Assembly: GCF_003945595.2 (NCBI RefSeq)
Contig: NW_024104532.1
Span: 3,967,501 to 4,031,500 of the forward strand
Reading direction: 5' to 3'
Length of the DNA: 64,000 nucleotides
DNA from: Pipra filicauda
Taxonomy: Eukaryota > Chordata > Aves > Passeriformes > Pipridae
In this document: piece after piece, positions 47,283 to 60,060 of the stretch
How the letters are laid out: each line of letters opens with the position of its first letter
Position numbering within the stretch: position 1 is the stretch's first letter
Made by a program: the position numbers and the translations under genes
Notes under the pieces: model-generated
Told to the model about the DNA's origin: nothing
Databases searched by the model: none
Seen by the model: the letters and a program-made list of their open reading frames with translations, nothing else

Positions 47283-50200
47283 CTGTAGGGAACAGAGGAA
47301 GGAATCAGAGAGGAGTGACCCAACAACCCATACCACAACCCCAATGCTGCTAAAGCTGCCAGCACAGCTCCCAAGGCTGGGTGTCAACCAGGGAGTTCAC
47401 AGGAGCACTTAAAGTCATTTCAGAGATACCAGAACATACATAAGTTTCAATTATTAAGCTCCACTGCTGTAACTGAACTGTCTACTAAATGCTTATGGCT
47501 GTGAACTGAGATAGCTCCCTAGCCCTAAATAAGGGCACACACCAAACATGAAAGGGCACCTCCATGTAAAAACACAGTTCGAGTCCCTCCAGACACATTA
47601 TGAGTTAATAACTGAGCTTTGCCATCCCATCTACAGCTGCAGCATCAAGTTTGATGTCAAGATCCCAGAGCGGCCCCCACACCAGCCTGGCTCCTGGGGC
47701 TGGGGTTTGCAAGAGCTCAAGCCCCCAAAGTTTGAAACTCCATCTGTTCTGCCATAAGCAGCTCTGAGGTTCTGGGTTCTTTCTGGGGTGCAAACTACCC
47801 TCCTGATCCTTAAAATGATACACAATCAATCCTCGTCATTGCAGGTTATTCACAGAGCATATGACCAGGCTTTTACTGGTGACAAATGCAAAACAAAAAA
47901 ACAAAACCCAGTCCATTTCATCATTTGTTCTTCTATGAAAGACAACAAGGAAATAGAAGAATGAGACAACGCCTTATCTAATGTCCTCACTTGTTGTTCA
48001 CAGAAATCAAAGATAACCCTTGATGAGGTGCCAGTGTAACACTCAAGTGATGCAAATCTCAAATTGATAACAGATTGACTGAGCAGAATGAGGGCACAGT
48101 CATTTTTTTCTCCTAACTCATGTCCTCATTTCCACCAGAAATTCAAGTATCAACTCACTGAAGCAGGAACAAAACATTAAAAAGCCCAGGTGAAGGGACC
48201 TGCTAGAACTTCAGCTAACACAATAAGGCATGAAGGCTCTTAGAATGCTGATGCTTTGGTATTTAAAACAGAATCCCTCAAGAGTTTCACAAGTTTTCCC
48301 ACTGAGATGCCCATTTTTCCAGATTCTGGAATGTGACCAACATCCCAGCCCAATATCAAAACTCAAAAACCAGGAGATCACATGGATAACACAACGCTCA
48401 ACTATTCGAGCTCATCAAACCTACTCAAATGCTGTACTAAAACTCTAACCAAAACCTCACTCTGCTGCTCAGAGGGCTGACTCAGCATGACCCACTGAGG
48501 TGAGGAGACTCCTGAGGAATGTCAAACTCTTCCCAGTGGAATCACTTCCAAATTAAGATAGAAAATGAGGCAGAAAGATGAAGCAAGTTCTTATTGCTAA
48601 AATAAAGAATTTCCCTACTTTCAACCCAGCAATTCAACATCCACTTTTGTTAAACCAGATGATGAGCCCAAACACAGCTGTGAGCTGGCTGGGTGTCACA
48701 GCACCAGTAACCTCTCCCAGACAAAATCTGAATCTCTTTCATTCACAAACTCTTTGTTCTGAGCCAAAAGACCTGCGCTTTCTACATATTAACACAAGGA
48801 AGACAGAAGGCTCCTGCAAGACAACATCTGTGCCAGCTGTGGAGACCTGGATAGACCATGTTCTGCTATGAGGGAGGCACCACAGCATCAGCAACCTAAG
48901 CGTTAACCTGATGCTAAGTAAGCGTCCAAGCTGCCTTTGCCCTCACCCCAGGCCTTGCCGGCAGGCCAGCATGAGCTCATTTGGGTTGGAAGCTCAGCTG
49001 ATATCCCAGCTCTCTTACCAGTCTACAGCACTTCACGGGGTTATATCACCGCTGGCTGCCTGCCTGGAGAAAGCCTTCCACTGGGGCAGCAGGAAGAGCC
49101 AACTTTTCTTCATTGTTTATTCCTATCCTGCCTTTATTTGGAGTCAACAGCTTATTAGACTGGGATTTTAATCAGGATGTGGATTTACTCAAGCCAAAAT
49201 GTATTCAGAGCTCTTAAGGGTAATAAAGCCATGAGATTTGAGGGCACACCACACTTTATTGTACCCTTTGCTACTGAGGGAAGTAATACTTCTCCTACGC
49301 ACTGAGCTCACTCCTATTTTGCTGAAATGCACATCTCCCAGGAGCCGGGGTTACATTTTCTTGCACATCCCATTTGAACAGCAGAAAGGTCTCCAGGGGT
49401 ATCTCCTCACCTACTTACGGAAAGCAGAAAAGATGGGGAAGCCCACAGGAATGGGACCTCCACAGTATCTACAAAATCACTGCCTCAGTAAAGCTGGGAA
49501 TATCCCTTGTCCTTCCAATGGTTCCATCCAAGGGATTCTGTTGACCAGAACCATCACAGATCTTGGTCTCTGCCAATACCTAATCCAGTCTGTGCTGTCC
49601 TAGGGATAAAAAAAGACACCAGAAAACACAACTCAGGTGCTCTCCTCAACTAACAATGAGAGTGCAGATTTGGAAAGGTATAAACAGTGCCCTGGGCCAC
49701 CCAGCAATGGTTTCCAGAGGGACTGGAGATGATGAGGCAGAGGGCTCACACAAGCACCTACACATTGCTTTCTCAGATGCTTTTGGAAGACACTTGCAAC
49801 AATCAAGACAGTTTTGAAAACATTGCACTTGGTCTAAAGTTTTCCCTCCTGGCCTGGCACTGCACCACGTCCTGCCAGGAACAGCCACCATGAAGTAGCA
49901 GCCCAAAAAATCCAAATTTTGTACTGAGAGGAGCCACCCCTTCAGCTGCTCCCTCAACCCCCAGTCCTGGAGAGGCTGCTCTGAGGACAGGCTTTTCTCA
50001 GCCTGGCTGTGTGGGTGAGAGCATGTGGAAACAGTTATTTCATGGGTCTTCTCCAGCTCCGATTTCTACGGTCCTTCAAAGAAATAACACAGAGAAACCA
50101 CCAGCAGGCCTTTTCCGTGGAAAGAGCGAGGGGATCTCCCAGGGCTGCAGCTGGCACTGCCTCTGGGACATTAACCCATAGGGAGCACTGCTGGGAATGG

Positions 50201-53200
50201 GGGGTCTGCCACTTGGATCCCTCTCCAACATTTCCTCGCAGACTGGGGAGAGTCGAGCAGATGGCGAGGAGGCAGCGGGCGGGCGGATCCAGGAAGGGGG
50301 CTCTGCAACCCCATCCCGTGGGATGGGCCCCTGGCCAAAACCAACAGGCAGAGTTATCTAAATATTTACAGCCTTTTCCAGGCCAGCAGCAGGGTCTGCA
50401 CCAGGGAAGGGAACTAGCTGACTTGGTGAAACTCAGGAACCATCACCTCCTCTCCCTCCCTCTGGAAAGGACACCCTGCCCTGCCCCCCCTCCCAACCCT
50501 GAAAGCCTCCATCCCTCCTTTCCAGCCTCCATCACTGTACATGTGTCACGCCAAACTGTGCAGCAAGGGCTGATGTCTGAAGGCAGTGGGTCAAGTTGAG
50601 CTTTGGAAGAGGCAGAAACCACCAGGATTGAACCCTCCTCAGCTTCACTTCAGTCATGGGTTGGGGGGAATAGCTGAAATTCATGTCTGCCGTCCCAAAA
50701 TCCTAGAGGTGCAGCTCACGGCATTTGTCCGCCTAGACCAAGGCCAGAGGAGAGGCACAGAGCTGTCAGGGCCACTCAAACACACTCAAAATCCTGCTTT
50801 CAGGTTTAAAGGAGCCACACACAGGCCCTCCATCTCCCATCACTCATCTCCCAGTCTCCAGCTTCCCTGCCCTTGCACCATGAAACTACGGTTCCATCGC
50901 AGCATGTTATGGAGGCATTCCTGGCGGGACAACCTTGTCAGAACCTCAGCAAGGGCCAAAGCAAAGAAGCAAGGCCTGCCCTCCAATCCTGGGGTACAGA
51001 GGCCACAGGGACAATTCTGGAGGTGCAGGTGGATCTTGTTTAATGCCAGATGAAAGGAGCATTTCACACAAACACCAAAAGCTCTCCATGCTCCCATCCC
51101 TTGGAGGGCAGAAATGGAAGAGATCCTTTCAAAGAAAATGGAAACTTGCAGATTCAAAGGCGGAATTATGACAAACTCCATGGGCATTTGGCTCCCAAAC
51201 TCCCAGGGATCTCCAAACTCCCTAAATTACAAGTAACTGGTCACACGCCAACTGCTTAAAAATTACCAGTTGAGAAGTGAAACATCAGGACCAGCACTGC
51301 CCAAGATTCTCCTTGGTCACATTAGAAACCAAGTGCCCTAAATGGAAACGTAACATAGAAAAAGGCCCAGGGAATCTTGCAGTCCACCCAGTGGACACCA
51401 TGAGCTCGGTCCTCCCTGGCATGATCCGGCATCTGTCACTGCTCTCCCCTCCCCAGCACCTCTGGAGAGGCAGCTCAGAGGGAGAATGGGACAGTGGAAA
51501 ATGGGACTGAAAACCCTCAGAAGGGAACTGTCAAAAAATGACAGTTTGCTAAAATAAATGCAAATGGCACCTGGCCAACCGTAACGGAGCTGTCAAAGGG
51601 AGCTGCCAGTCAGCTCGGATGGCAGCAAGGGCTCTGCAGCCCTGGGGGAAACACACCGGCAACTCACAGCAGGAGAAAGCTGGAGGGAGATCCTCCTGGG
51701 CAGGATGGCAGCCCAGGCAGGGAGCAAGCTCCAGTGCTGGGCATCACCAGAAGAGCAGGGAGGCTGCAGGAGCCAGCTCAGATCCACATCCAGAGCAGTC
51801 AGAGTCACAGGGACTAGAGCGCGGAACAGAGGGGAAGAGAAGCCAGTGCAAATCATCTCTATCTGAAAGGGCAGCCAGAGACTTAATTTTTTTTTTTTCT
51901 TTTCCTCTTGAAGAAACGAAGTAGTATAAGCCATGGGAGCAGTCAAACAACAGAAGTATTTTTCCAGGGACTGCTGAAGAGCCTCGGTGTTGCAGACAGC
52001 AGTGGCTCCTGGTGACTTCCACTGCTCAAAGGGACCGAGAACTCCAGAGCCCTTCACAAGCCCTTGGTCTTGCACCTTCCCCAGGAGGCACGTTGTCCCA
52101 TACAACAACGTGCGTAGAGAGAGGAGATGATTCAAGCGGGTGACTTGAGGCAACAGAATTAAGAACAGACACTGAAAAAAAAAAAAAACCAGAAACAGTT
52201 TCCCGTTCTTGAAACGCGAGGCTGTGTGACCTCCTAGAAGAGATCTGGGCTCCTTGCATAAACACACCATGGACAAGCTGGGAAGCAGCCTGGACTGCTT
52301 AAGTTTGAGTAGGAAGAAGGTAGAATGAAGCTACAGGAAAACCTAGACCTCCATTTTCAGCCTATCTCCTTCCACAGGAGCAGTTTTCCTAAGTTTTGCA
52401 TGGAGACTTGCAAGGCATCCTGGCTGGGGGTGGGCACCCATAAAGCCCACAAGTGAAGCTTTGGGAGAGGGCAGCTGCTGGCTGGCCTGGGAACTCTCTG
52501 CCTGGCACAGCTGAACCAGGCAGTAACTCCAGCCCAAACTCAGCACCGTCCAGCTATGCCAGTTCAAGCCCAAGAGCAGCACAGCCATAACAACAGCAGC
52601 TCCCCTGGCATGGCACAGCCCTCCCTGTGTGGCTCTGAAAAAACCCCACAGCTTCTCCAGCATCCCTGTGCCCAGAGCTCCCACACACCGAGACCCTATT
52701 GTTCCCACACTGGAGGCACGTGGACAATGTCAGGGTGGAAAGCAACACCACTGTCACTTGGAAAGACACCTCCACAGGGATGCAGGGACACGCAGCTCTG
52801 CCCGATGGGCACCAGTGTAGGTCCCCAACCTCCAGCAGAGCTCCTACAGCAGAGCCAGACATAACAGCCTCCAGTGGAGGCAGAGCTGTCTGCAGAGCTG
52901 TTTCCAAAGGGTTGGAGCCTGTGTGGTCTCGGGTCCAGGGAGACTGTACAATAAACCTCTCTGTGGAAAACTCCACATATTTAAAGCATCTCTCGCCAGC
53001 GAAGGGGAAAAGCATCAGTCAAAAGCATCAGTCTTTCTATTCCACTCATGCTAACCCCGACCCTGAAACACAGGGAAGTGGTGTGAGAGCCTCGCACCCT
53101 CCCTTCAGCCACCACATGAGAAAGGAGTGTCAAGAAATCCAAAGGGGCAGAGAAACCAAAGCAGCTGAGGGACCACAGCTGAGCCAAACCAGAGCGGGTT

Positions 53201-56200
53201 TAATATAGAAAAGGGAGTGGGAAATTGTAAGAGGAAAAGAAAAAAAAGGAAGGAGGTGGCTAGAAACAAAGAAAGTTCTTGGCATCAAGCTGCTGTGCTT
53301 GGCTTCTCTCCATCAGCCTTTGCTGCTTCAGGCGTGTGGAGCTGGGGAAGGGGCTCTTGTGCCATGGGATGCCAAAGCTTGGAGTGGGAGAGATGACCCC
53401 TAGCTCCGTCCCCAGACAACTTGTCACCCCCTCACTCCTGCTTTGTGCACAGAGAGAACTGGGAGAAGGGTCATGCTGGCTCAGACAGCACTGGGAAAGG
53501 CACGGAGAAGGTATTCCAGCAGCAACTGCAGGTTATCAGGGATGCTGCTGTGGTCCCTCTAGCAAAGGAGACAGGCAGAAGCAACAAGTCAGAGCTACAG
53601 GGAGCTGGGCAACAGGGCTGCAGGTAGCATCAAGACAGGCATATCCTCCCCATCACAGCATATTCCCCAAGCCAGCCTGCTCAGATATCGGGACTACAAA
53701 GCAGCCACCTCCCCTTGCTCCGATTCATCCCTTTGACTGTACCCTCTTCCCACTCTACTATTGTACAGTTTACCAGGGCACAGCACTGCCTGAGCACACA
53801 GCCAACGCTGCTAGGATGACACAAGGCTATGCCAAGCACAGGAACCCCAAGGGCAACCCACTGAGCCCTGCTCAGACCTCTCAGTCACACCACATATGCA
53901 CCCGCTCGTTTGCTCTGAGTCACACTGAAGGTCAAACATATGGATTCTTTTGTTTCCTATTTCCCACTGCTACATGAAACGGCCGGAAGACAGGGATACC
54001 CTCCAAAGCAAAGCTGTGAGGGATCAAGGTCACCAGAGCTCTGAGCAGGCAGAGGCAGTGGATGGCCCCAGTGCTGAAGTTCACTGCTGGAACTGAGGAT
54101 GAGCATCAGCTTTCCACACAGAGCTGCACCCGCCTCAGTGGCCGTGTGACAGGCAGGATTTGGCCCTTCCACTGAACTGTGACATTCATGGTTTTCAGCA
54201 GCCTTGACTGACATGATTAGGGAAGAAAAACAAAACAGAATTTGCATTTGAGTGCTGGTTTTCACCCACGAGGTTAATGGGGCTCCCTTAAACCCCAACT
54301 CTGTTGAGAAGTGAGGTGGCAAGAAGGACTGGTTGGCTCTGTAACGCTGGACGATGCATGAGGACAGGTCAAAATTTCTACTAGCTACAGGCTCCAAACA
54401 CCCTGTGGCCTGCCTGGAGTGGGAGAGCATTAACCAGCCAGCAGGAAATGGGATGAGACATGGCAGAACCACAGGATATAACAGCAAAACATCACTAAGG
54501 ATGCTGAGAAAGCCCTCAAACTTCTAGAGGCCACCAATACTCAGACTCCAGCTTCCTGGGCTCACCCTTGCTTCATACATTTGCTCTCTTTCATTCCTAG
54601 TTTGGTTAATGGCTCCTGCATAGATTTCACACTATTCATTGTAACCTCCTGCTTCCTAGATCTAAATGTACCCGGTTCCTTCGGTTCCCCACAGGACATT
54701 CCCACCATACCAAGAGCATGGTCACCCTTCCCAGAGAGCACAGCACAGGGGGAGTCATCCCCTGATGCCCTTTTTAAGCCACACAACCAGTATGATTCAC
54801 AACGGCAGAAATAATGCAAGGTGACACTATGCCAGGTCCCCACAGAACTCTGCTCCAGCCAGGCAAGCCAGGACCAGAGGACCATGACACACAGGTTTGT
54901 CAGAAAGCACCTTCTGTTCTATACATATAAGGCACTGAAGAACCACTGAATGCGTAGATTGGCAGCTCTCCTGCCTCACTTGCCCATTCAAATGCTCTTC
55001 CCTGAACACTCCATAATCAATTCCAGATAAGCAGTTGGGTTGGGTTGGACAACCCATGAAACCACAAACGGCCTCACCACTACAAGGAACAGGAACACAG
55101 AAGACACCTACCACCACATCACAAATTCCACATCAAAAATATAATACATATACTTTTTGAATGTAGTTTTCCCCTCAAACAGGTTTTAAAATATTTATAG
55201 ATGCTATCAACCAGATTACAACATGCACTGTTAATTACTTTTGCAAGGCAGCTGCCACAAATGAGGTGTTCACCTTGTTTAAAGTTTGCCATCTTGTAAA
55301 CTGAGCTTGCAAAATAAAACTATGCTGCTCACTGTTTAAGTTTCCCTTTTCAAAGCAATATGTGTGTGCAAGGAGGCTGGGAATGGAAGTCCTGCAAGAC
55401 CATAGTCCAGGTTTCCCAATAAACTAACACAACCTAAAGCATGCTGCTCTCTCTTTCCTGTCAAACATATACATATCATTTTGCTTTGTGCTCTAGAACA
55501 ACCATTTAAAACTATATGAACTATGGAAATGTTCTTGGTGGGCAGGATGTAGAAATGAAGATGTGATTCAACAGCTCTGCTATTAACACATAGAACAACA
55601 CAGACATTGCAGCTGCATGAAAACGAAACATCCTGAAGCTTGCCCAAGGGAAAGAAAACAACCAAAATCTGGATTTAGTAGGGAAAAGCTTTATTTTAGG
55701 GCTTCTACTAGAGAATAACAAACACAATACTATAAAAAGATTCTACGTGAAGTCCTTTAAAGGAAAATTTAGTCTGTTTCGACTATGCCTTTGTTTTGGG
55801 TCTTTTCTGAATAAACATTCATTTATCAGAGACTTGGCCAGACCATAGAAATGGCAGTCTGCTATTCTGTCACTCAGAATGATTATTTTTAAACTTTACT
55901 CTTGGACTTGGCCTTTTCAGATTTGCAGTATAGCCCCAGAGCCCTTGCCAGCAGTGTTCCTGAGGGGCAAAAGCTGTGATCACTTAATATATGATTATAT
56001 GGAAAATTGTTACTGCAGGGTGACCCTCCAGCCACTGCCTGAAGGACGGAGTCCCCTTCTTCACTTGGACGATGGGCTGCCTCTACCCAGAGCATCCTGC
56101 AACAAACACCTGCACAAGGATCATTTCTCGCTGCCCCTTCCAGGTACTGCCCATGAAAAAAAGCCTAAAGACACAAGTGGCACAAATGCAGTTTGAGGGC

Positions 56201-58748
56201 ACAGGGCTGTGTTTGGGTTCCCAGCTGAACCCTGACACAGCTCATCACACATTCAAGCTGGTATCCAGCTACTCAAACCCTGGACCTTGCTGCGTCCTGG
56301 CCCAGCCCAAGCCCCGCAGTTTGGTGGAATATTGTGCCTCCTGTTGTGCAAAATAGAACAAGTTTTTGTCTCAGGCAACACAATTCTTTTTGCATCAATT
56401 ATCGAGGTGAAAGGCAAACCACACCAGCCTGAATAGACCCAGCCTCTCCTACAGCCCTCCCCATCACAGCCATCAATAAGGACTTTGAAACACTGCTTTG
56501 ATCACTCTTTTCTGGGAAAGTGGAATTCACAGCTTTCTGCTGTGGCCTCACTACAAGCAACACAACTGCACCTTTGTCCAGAAAAGAAAAGCCCTCGTCG
56601 ATACAGAGAGGAGCCCGAGCAGTGCAGGTCAGTCACTGCTCAGGCCAGCACAGAAGCAACAGGAGGAAAAGCCAGCATGGTCCTCTAGCCTCTCCAGGGA
56701 CAGTGAGCACTGCCTCAGGGGATGGAGCAGAGCACATCTATGCTCAATAAGGAGAAGCCAGAGAGCAAAGGTTTAACACAGACACTTTGTGGTTGACTCG
56801 GATTTGCAGTGTGCCAGCAAACACAGCCTAAAGATGACTCAGCCGTGATTTGCTGCCCCTCCTTTCCCTCTTTGCAGGAGGAGGAAAAAAAAAAAAAGGT
56901 TTTGGTTTCATATAATTAACTGGTTTTGTGAATGTGTCTGGTTCCTATCGATTCCTCAAACAAGGCGAGTGCTCCCATTCACTCCAGCGCTGCGCCGGGG
57001 AGGCAGCTGCCTGCAAGCTGCTGGCCCCTCCCTGGGCTCAGCCCTGCTGCGAGCCACGCTGGCTCATGCTGCTGGATTTTGGTCCAAGACGAGTACAGGG
57101 AAAGGTTAGAGGCAGAGGACTCAGCTGAGGAGGGAGCGGAGGCCGAATGGCCAGACTGCACAGCTGGCTGTCATGAGCTGCACACAGCCGCCTTCGCCCA
57201 CCACCCCAGCAGCTTCTGCTCCAGTGTCCCCACCCAGCTGCCCCACCATACAGCTCCCTTCTCAGAAAACATTTCTGTCCCAGTTTTCCAGCCTCACAGG
57301 GATTATTTGTGCTATGCCCAACTCCACCTGACTCACACTGCGGGTGGAGAGTGAGCAGGGACAGTACACAAAACAAATTGTGTCCAGCACTCGGGGTGCA
57401 TGTCCCAAATGTGGGGAAACTGCCCTGGAGGGGTGCAGAGAGACTCCAGGCCTAGCAAGGGTACAAGAGGGTCTAAAGGGAAAGCAGAGGAGCAGCTGCA
57501 GGCGATCCCGTTTGAGCCCTGTTCCGGGACCTGACAGCGATGCAACAGATCCGCCAAGACAAACAGAAGCGTACGCAGCTCACAAACCTCCTCACGTACA
57601 TGCTCCTCCAGATCGGGTGCCTAACACAGCCACAATGAGTAAGGCTGGGATGGACAGAGCAGGAAAAGGGGCACATCTGGAGCTGGGGCCAGATAAAGCT
57701 ACAGGCAGGGCAGGAGAGGAAGAAGGGGTGATAAGGGGTTGAGGCAGCAGCAGCCACACTACATCCCCAAATGCAAGGAGAGGGTAACAGCCCCCTTTAC
57801 TCTCCCCTCCTAGAGCTGACCTGCCCTCAGCTTTCCTCCAACTGTTGCTCATTGACACAAACCAGCTGAGGAGAGCTTGAGAAGCCCCTGATCTCCCAAA
57901 AACTTTGAGACCCCGGCTCTTCTGACGCAACACACTCCAGTCAGAGTGAACACCACATCTGCACAACCAAAATGCACCATGAACAGCGTGTCACTGGGTC
58001 ACCCTGGTCTAGGGCAAATGGGGCAGAAAGAACATTTTGGTCTTTGTTTTACGGTTGTTGCCAGGATTCACCCACAGCTCTCCACGGATGCCTGGAAACA
58101 CACCAAAGTTTAAATAATAAAAAAAAAGAAAACCACTTTCAAAAACAGACAAACCCACAACAGTTTGGAAGATGCCCTGGAGCACGCAGGAAGGCGCTGC
58201 CTGGGCAGCTCACGCAGCAGGGGTGCAGGGGACACGAGGGATCCCTCACAGGGATAGAGAATTTCCAGGACGCAGAATGCAGGAGCCAGGTGGTCCTTCG
58301 CCCCAGGACTGCGCGGCCAACAGGTCCCATGTCCCCTCTGCCAAGCGCTGCTCCCGCACCGAAGCGGAGGCGCTCGGAGGCGGTGCCCGGGGCCGCCTCC
58401 TCGGTGCGCGGTGCTCCGGGAGCGCCTCCAGCGACCCCCGCCCGAAGCCCCCGGGAGTCCCCCGGCGGGTCCCGCGCAGGGTCGGCTCCGGCGCTGCCCC
58501 GGGAGCGGGGTCTGGGGGGAAGAGGCGGCACATCCCCACGCTGGCAGGGGGGCACCGACTGACCCGCACGGGAGACGCCGGGGTGGGAGCGGCAGACCCG
58601 GCAGCGCTGCCGCCCTCCTCCTCCTCCTCCTTCCTCCCTTCCCGGAGCTCCGTGCGGGAGCGGGGCCGCCCGCGGGCCGGCAGCGCCCGGCCTTTGTTTG
58701 CCCAGGGCCGGGCTCGGCGGAGCGGGCGCCCGGAGCCGCGCCACTCAC
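47283..58748 (-). other. SH3PXD2B intron 1 (11,466 bases)
   Basis: The right end of the intron lies inside the CpG island and includes a pyrimidine tract of CCT triplets near 58612-58645. A-runs occur near 52174 and 56885 and a T-run near 51888. No CR1 or other dispersed repeat was recognised in the 11 kb. Open frames such as 53279-53977 have no recognisable domains. Confidence 0.85.
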
Positions 58749-59220
58749 ATAGTGCTTGTTGGGGATGCGCCTCTTCTGCACGTCCAGCACCTTCACCTCC
58801 GCGATGCTCCGCCTGGGCATGCCGCTGCTCGGCCCCTCGCAGCCCGCGGGAGCGGCGGAGGCGCGGGGGAGGCACTGGCGCTCGCAGCCGGGACCGGAGC
58901 CTGCAGCGCCGAGCCGAGCCCAGCCGAGCCCCGCCGCGCCGCCCGCTGCCGGGGGCGGGAGGCGGCCCCGGCCCGCCCCGGCCTATCCCGGCCGGCGGGG
59001 CGGCCCCACCGCCGCCCGCTTAAAGGGGCTGCCGGCAGCGCCCGCCCCGCGCGTCTCCGCCGGCAGGGACCGTCCGGCCCCGCGGGTCCGCCCCGCGGTG
59101 CCCCCGCTCCGTCTCGGAGCCCAGCGGTGCCTGAGCGCACAGTGCTGTCCCTCGCGGGGACGTGGTTGGAGGGGCTGGAGGGGTCCGGGCTTGCCCCGCT
59201 TGCCTGTGCGTGCGCTCCAT
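58330..59220 (-). promoter_or_regulatory. CpG island with SH3PXD2B promoter and 5' leader
   Basis: This block of about 0.9 kb is very GC-rich and dense in CpG, unlike its flanks, and contains exon 1. GC-box-like Sp1 motifs occur at about 58949-58960, 58971-58983 and 58993-59002. A weak TATA-like TTTAAG lies on the minus strand at about 59020-59026, but a dispersed, TATA-less start is equally likely. An in-frame TAG at 58983-58985 and the absence of any ATG upstream to about 59220 leave the leader clean. No transcription start site can be assigned from sequence alone. Confidence 0.85.
58749..58820 (-). CDS. SH3PXD2B: SH3PXD2B coding exon 1 (residues 1-24, start of PX domain)
   Basis: The exon has 24 codons, from ATG at 58820 to a TAT codon followed by the donor GTGAGT. 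It encodes the first beta strand of the PX domain, with EVKVLDVQKRR and a PNKHY end. This ATG is chosen because it is the first one downstream of an in-frame TAG at 58983-58985. No ATG in any minus-strand frame occurs between it and about 59220. Its context has G at -3 and C at +4, so it is moderate. As I recall, the human protein starts with two prolines, whereas this one has a single Pro before Arg-Arg. The exon sits inside the CpG island and ends in phase 0. Confidence 0.96.
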
Positions 59221-59404
59221 CACCAGCTCTTTTCTTCACCGCGCTCGTGTCCCATCACAGCGGCCCCCAAGGTGGCTCCGGCTTGGCTACCAATAACCAC
59301 AACCCTAAAGGATCCAAGTAACGAGCAGGAAGAAGTCTGTCTTGGCTTTTGGTGTGGTCAAATCAGCAGAACTGCCTTGCCCAGGACAACCCACATACCT
59401 GCAT

Positions 59405-59697
59405 AGAGAGACTACTTGCAAGAGCATGTAGTGACAGGACAAGGGGGGATGGCTTCAAGCTGACAGAGAGTAGGCTGAGATTAGCTATTAGGAAGAAAAT
59501 CTTGACTGTGAGGGTGGTGAGGCCCTGGCACAGGTTGCCCAGAGAAGTTGTAAATGGCCCATCTTTGGAAGTGTTAAAGGCCGGGTTAGATGGTTTGGAG
59601 TAACCTGGTTTAGTGGAAGGTGTCCCTGCCCATGGCAGAGGGATTGGAACTAGATAATCTTTAAGGTCCCTTCCAGCTCAAACCATTCTGTGGTTCT
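59405..59697 (+). mobile_element. CR1 LINE fragment, 3' end, upstream of the promoter
   Basis: This is a plus-oriented CR1 3' fragment of about 290 bases, with AGCATGTAGTGACAGGACAA, GTGGTGAGGCCCTGGCACAG and a tail CAAACCATTCTGTGGTTCT. The 84-codon open frame overlapping it is CR1-derived and not a gene. Confidence 0.94.
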
Positions 59698-59904
59698 ACC
59701 CCTGGGAGCCAGGAGCTGAGCCACCACATCCACCTCTCCTCCCAGGCAGCTCACCCCTCCTGACATGCTTCGTGCCCAGCTCTGTCCTTGGGCCAGCAAA
59801 GGAGATAAGGCAGTGACCAGGCGCTTCTCTGCATCAGCACTACCCCTGGCCCCCGTTTTCCCATTGGCTCCTCAACACGTGGCATAACCACAGCTCTCTT
59901 CCCT

Positions 59905-60060
59905 GTTGAGCTTTTAATTACATTATAAAGTTACTCAAGGCTTACACTGGCAGGTCATTAGTTTTCATATGAATTTAATTTAATCATAAACAACTCATCC
60001 CACTCCTTAGCGGCTCCTTAAATGTGGTTCTTTTTAAACACTATTAACTTTGCTACAACC
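59905..60060. promoter_or_regulatory. AT-rich block upstream of the promoter, possible enhancer
   Basis: This stretch has several homeodomain-type cores (TTTAATTACA, CATTAGTTTTC, AATTTAATTTAATC). It contrasts with GC-richer flanks and lies about 1.1 kb upstream of exon 1, beyond the CR1. It is a candidate conserved element only. Confidence 0.25.

Noticed and set aside
53279..53977. Plus-strand open frame of 232 codons in intron 1
   Set aside because: It has no recognisable protein features or promoter context and is antisense within an intron, so a chance frame is the simplest reading.
58246..58875. Possible upstream open frame overlapping the SH3PXD2B start from position 58875
   Set aside because: The codon at 58873-58875 on the minus strand is GTG, not ATG, so there is no good reason to propose initiation there.
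58172..59023. Plus-strand open frame of 283 codons and several overlapping GC-rich frames at the CpG island
   Set aside because: The composition is low-complexity Pro/Arg/Gly/Ala from CpG-rich DNA. The frame runs antisense across the verified exon 1 and shows no recognisable domain.
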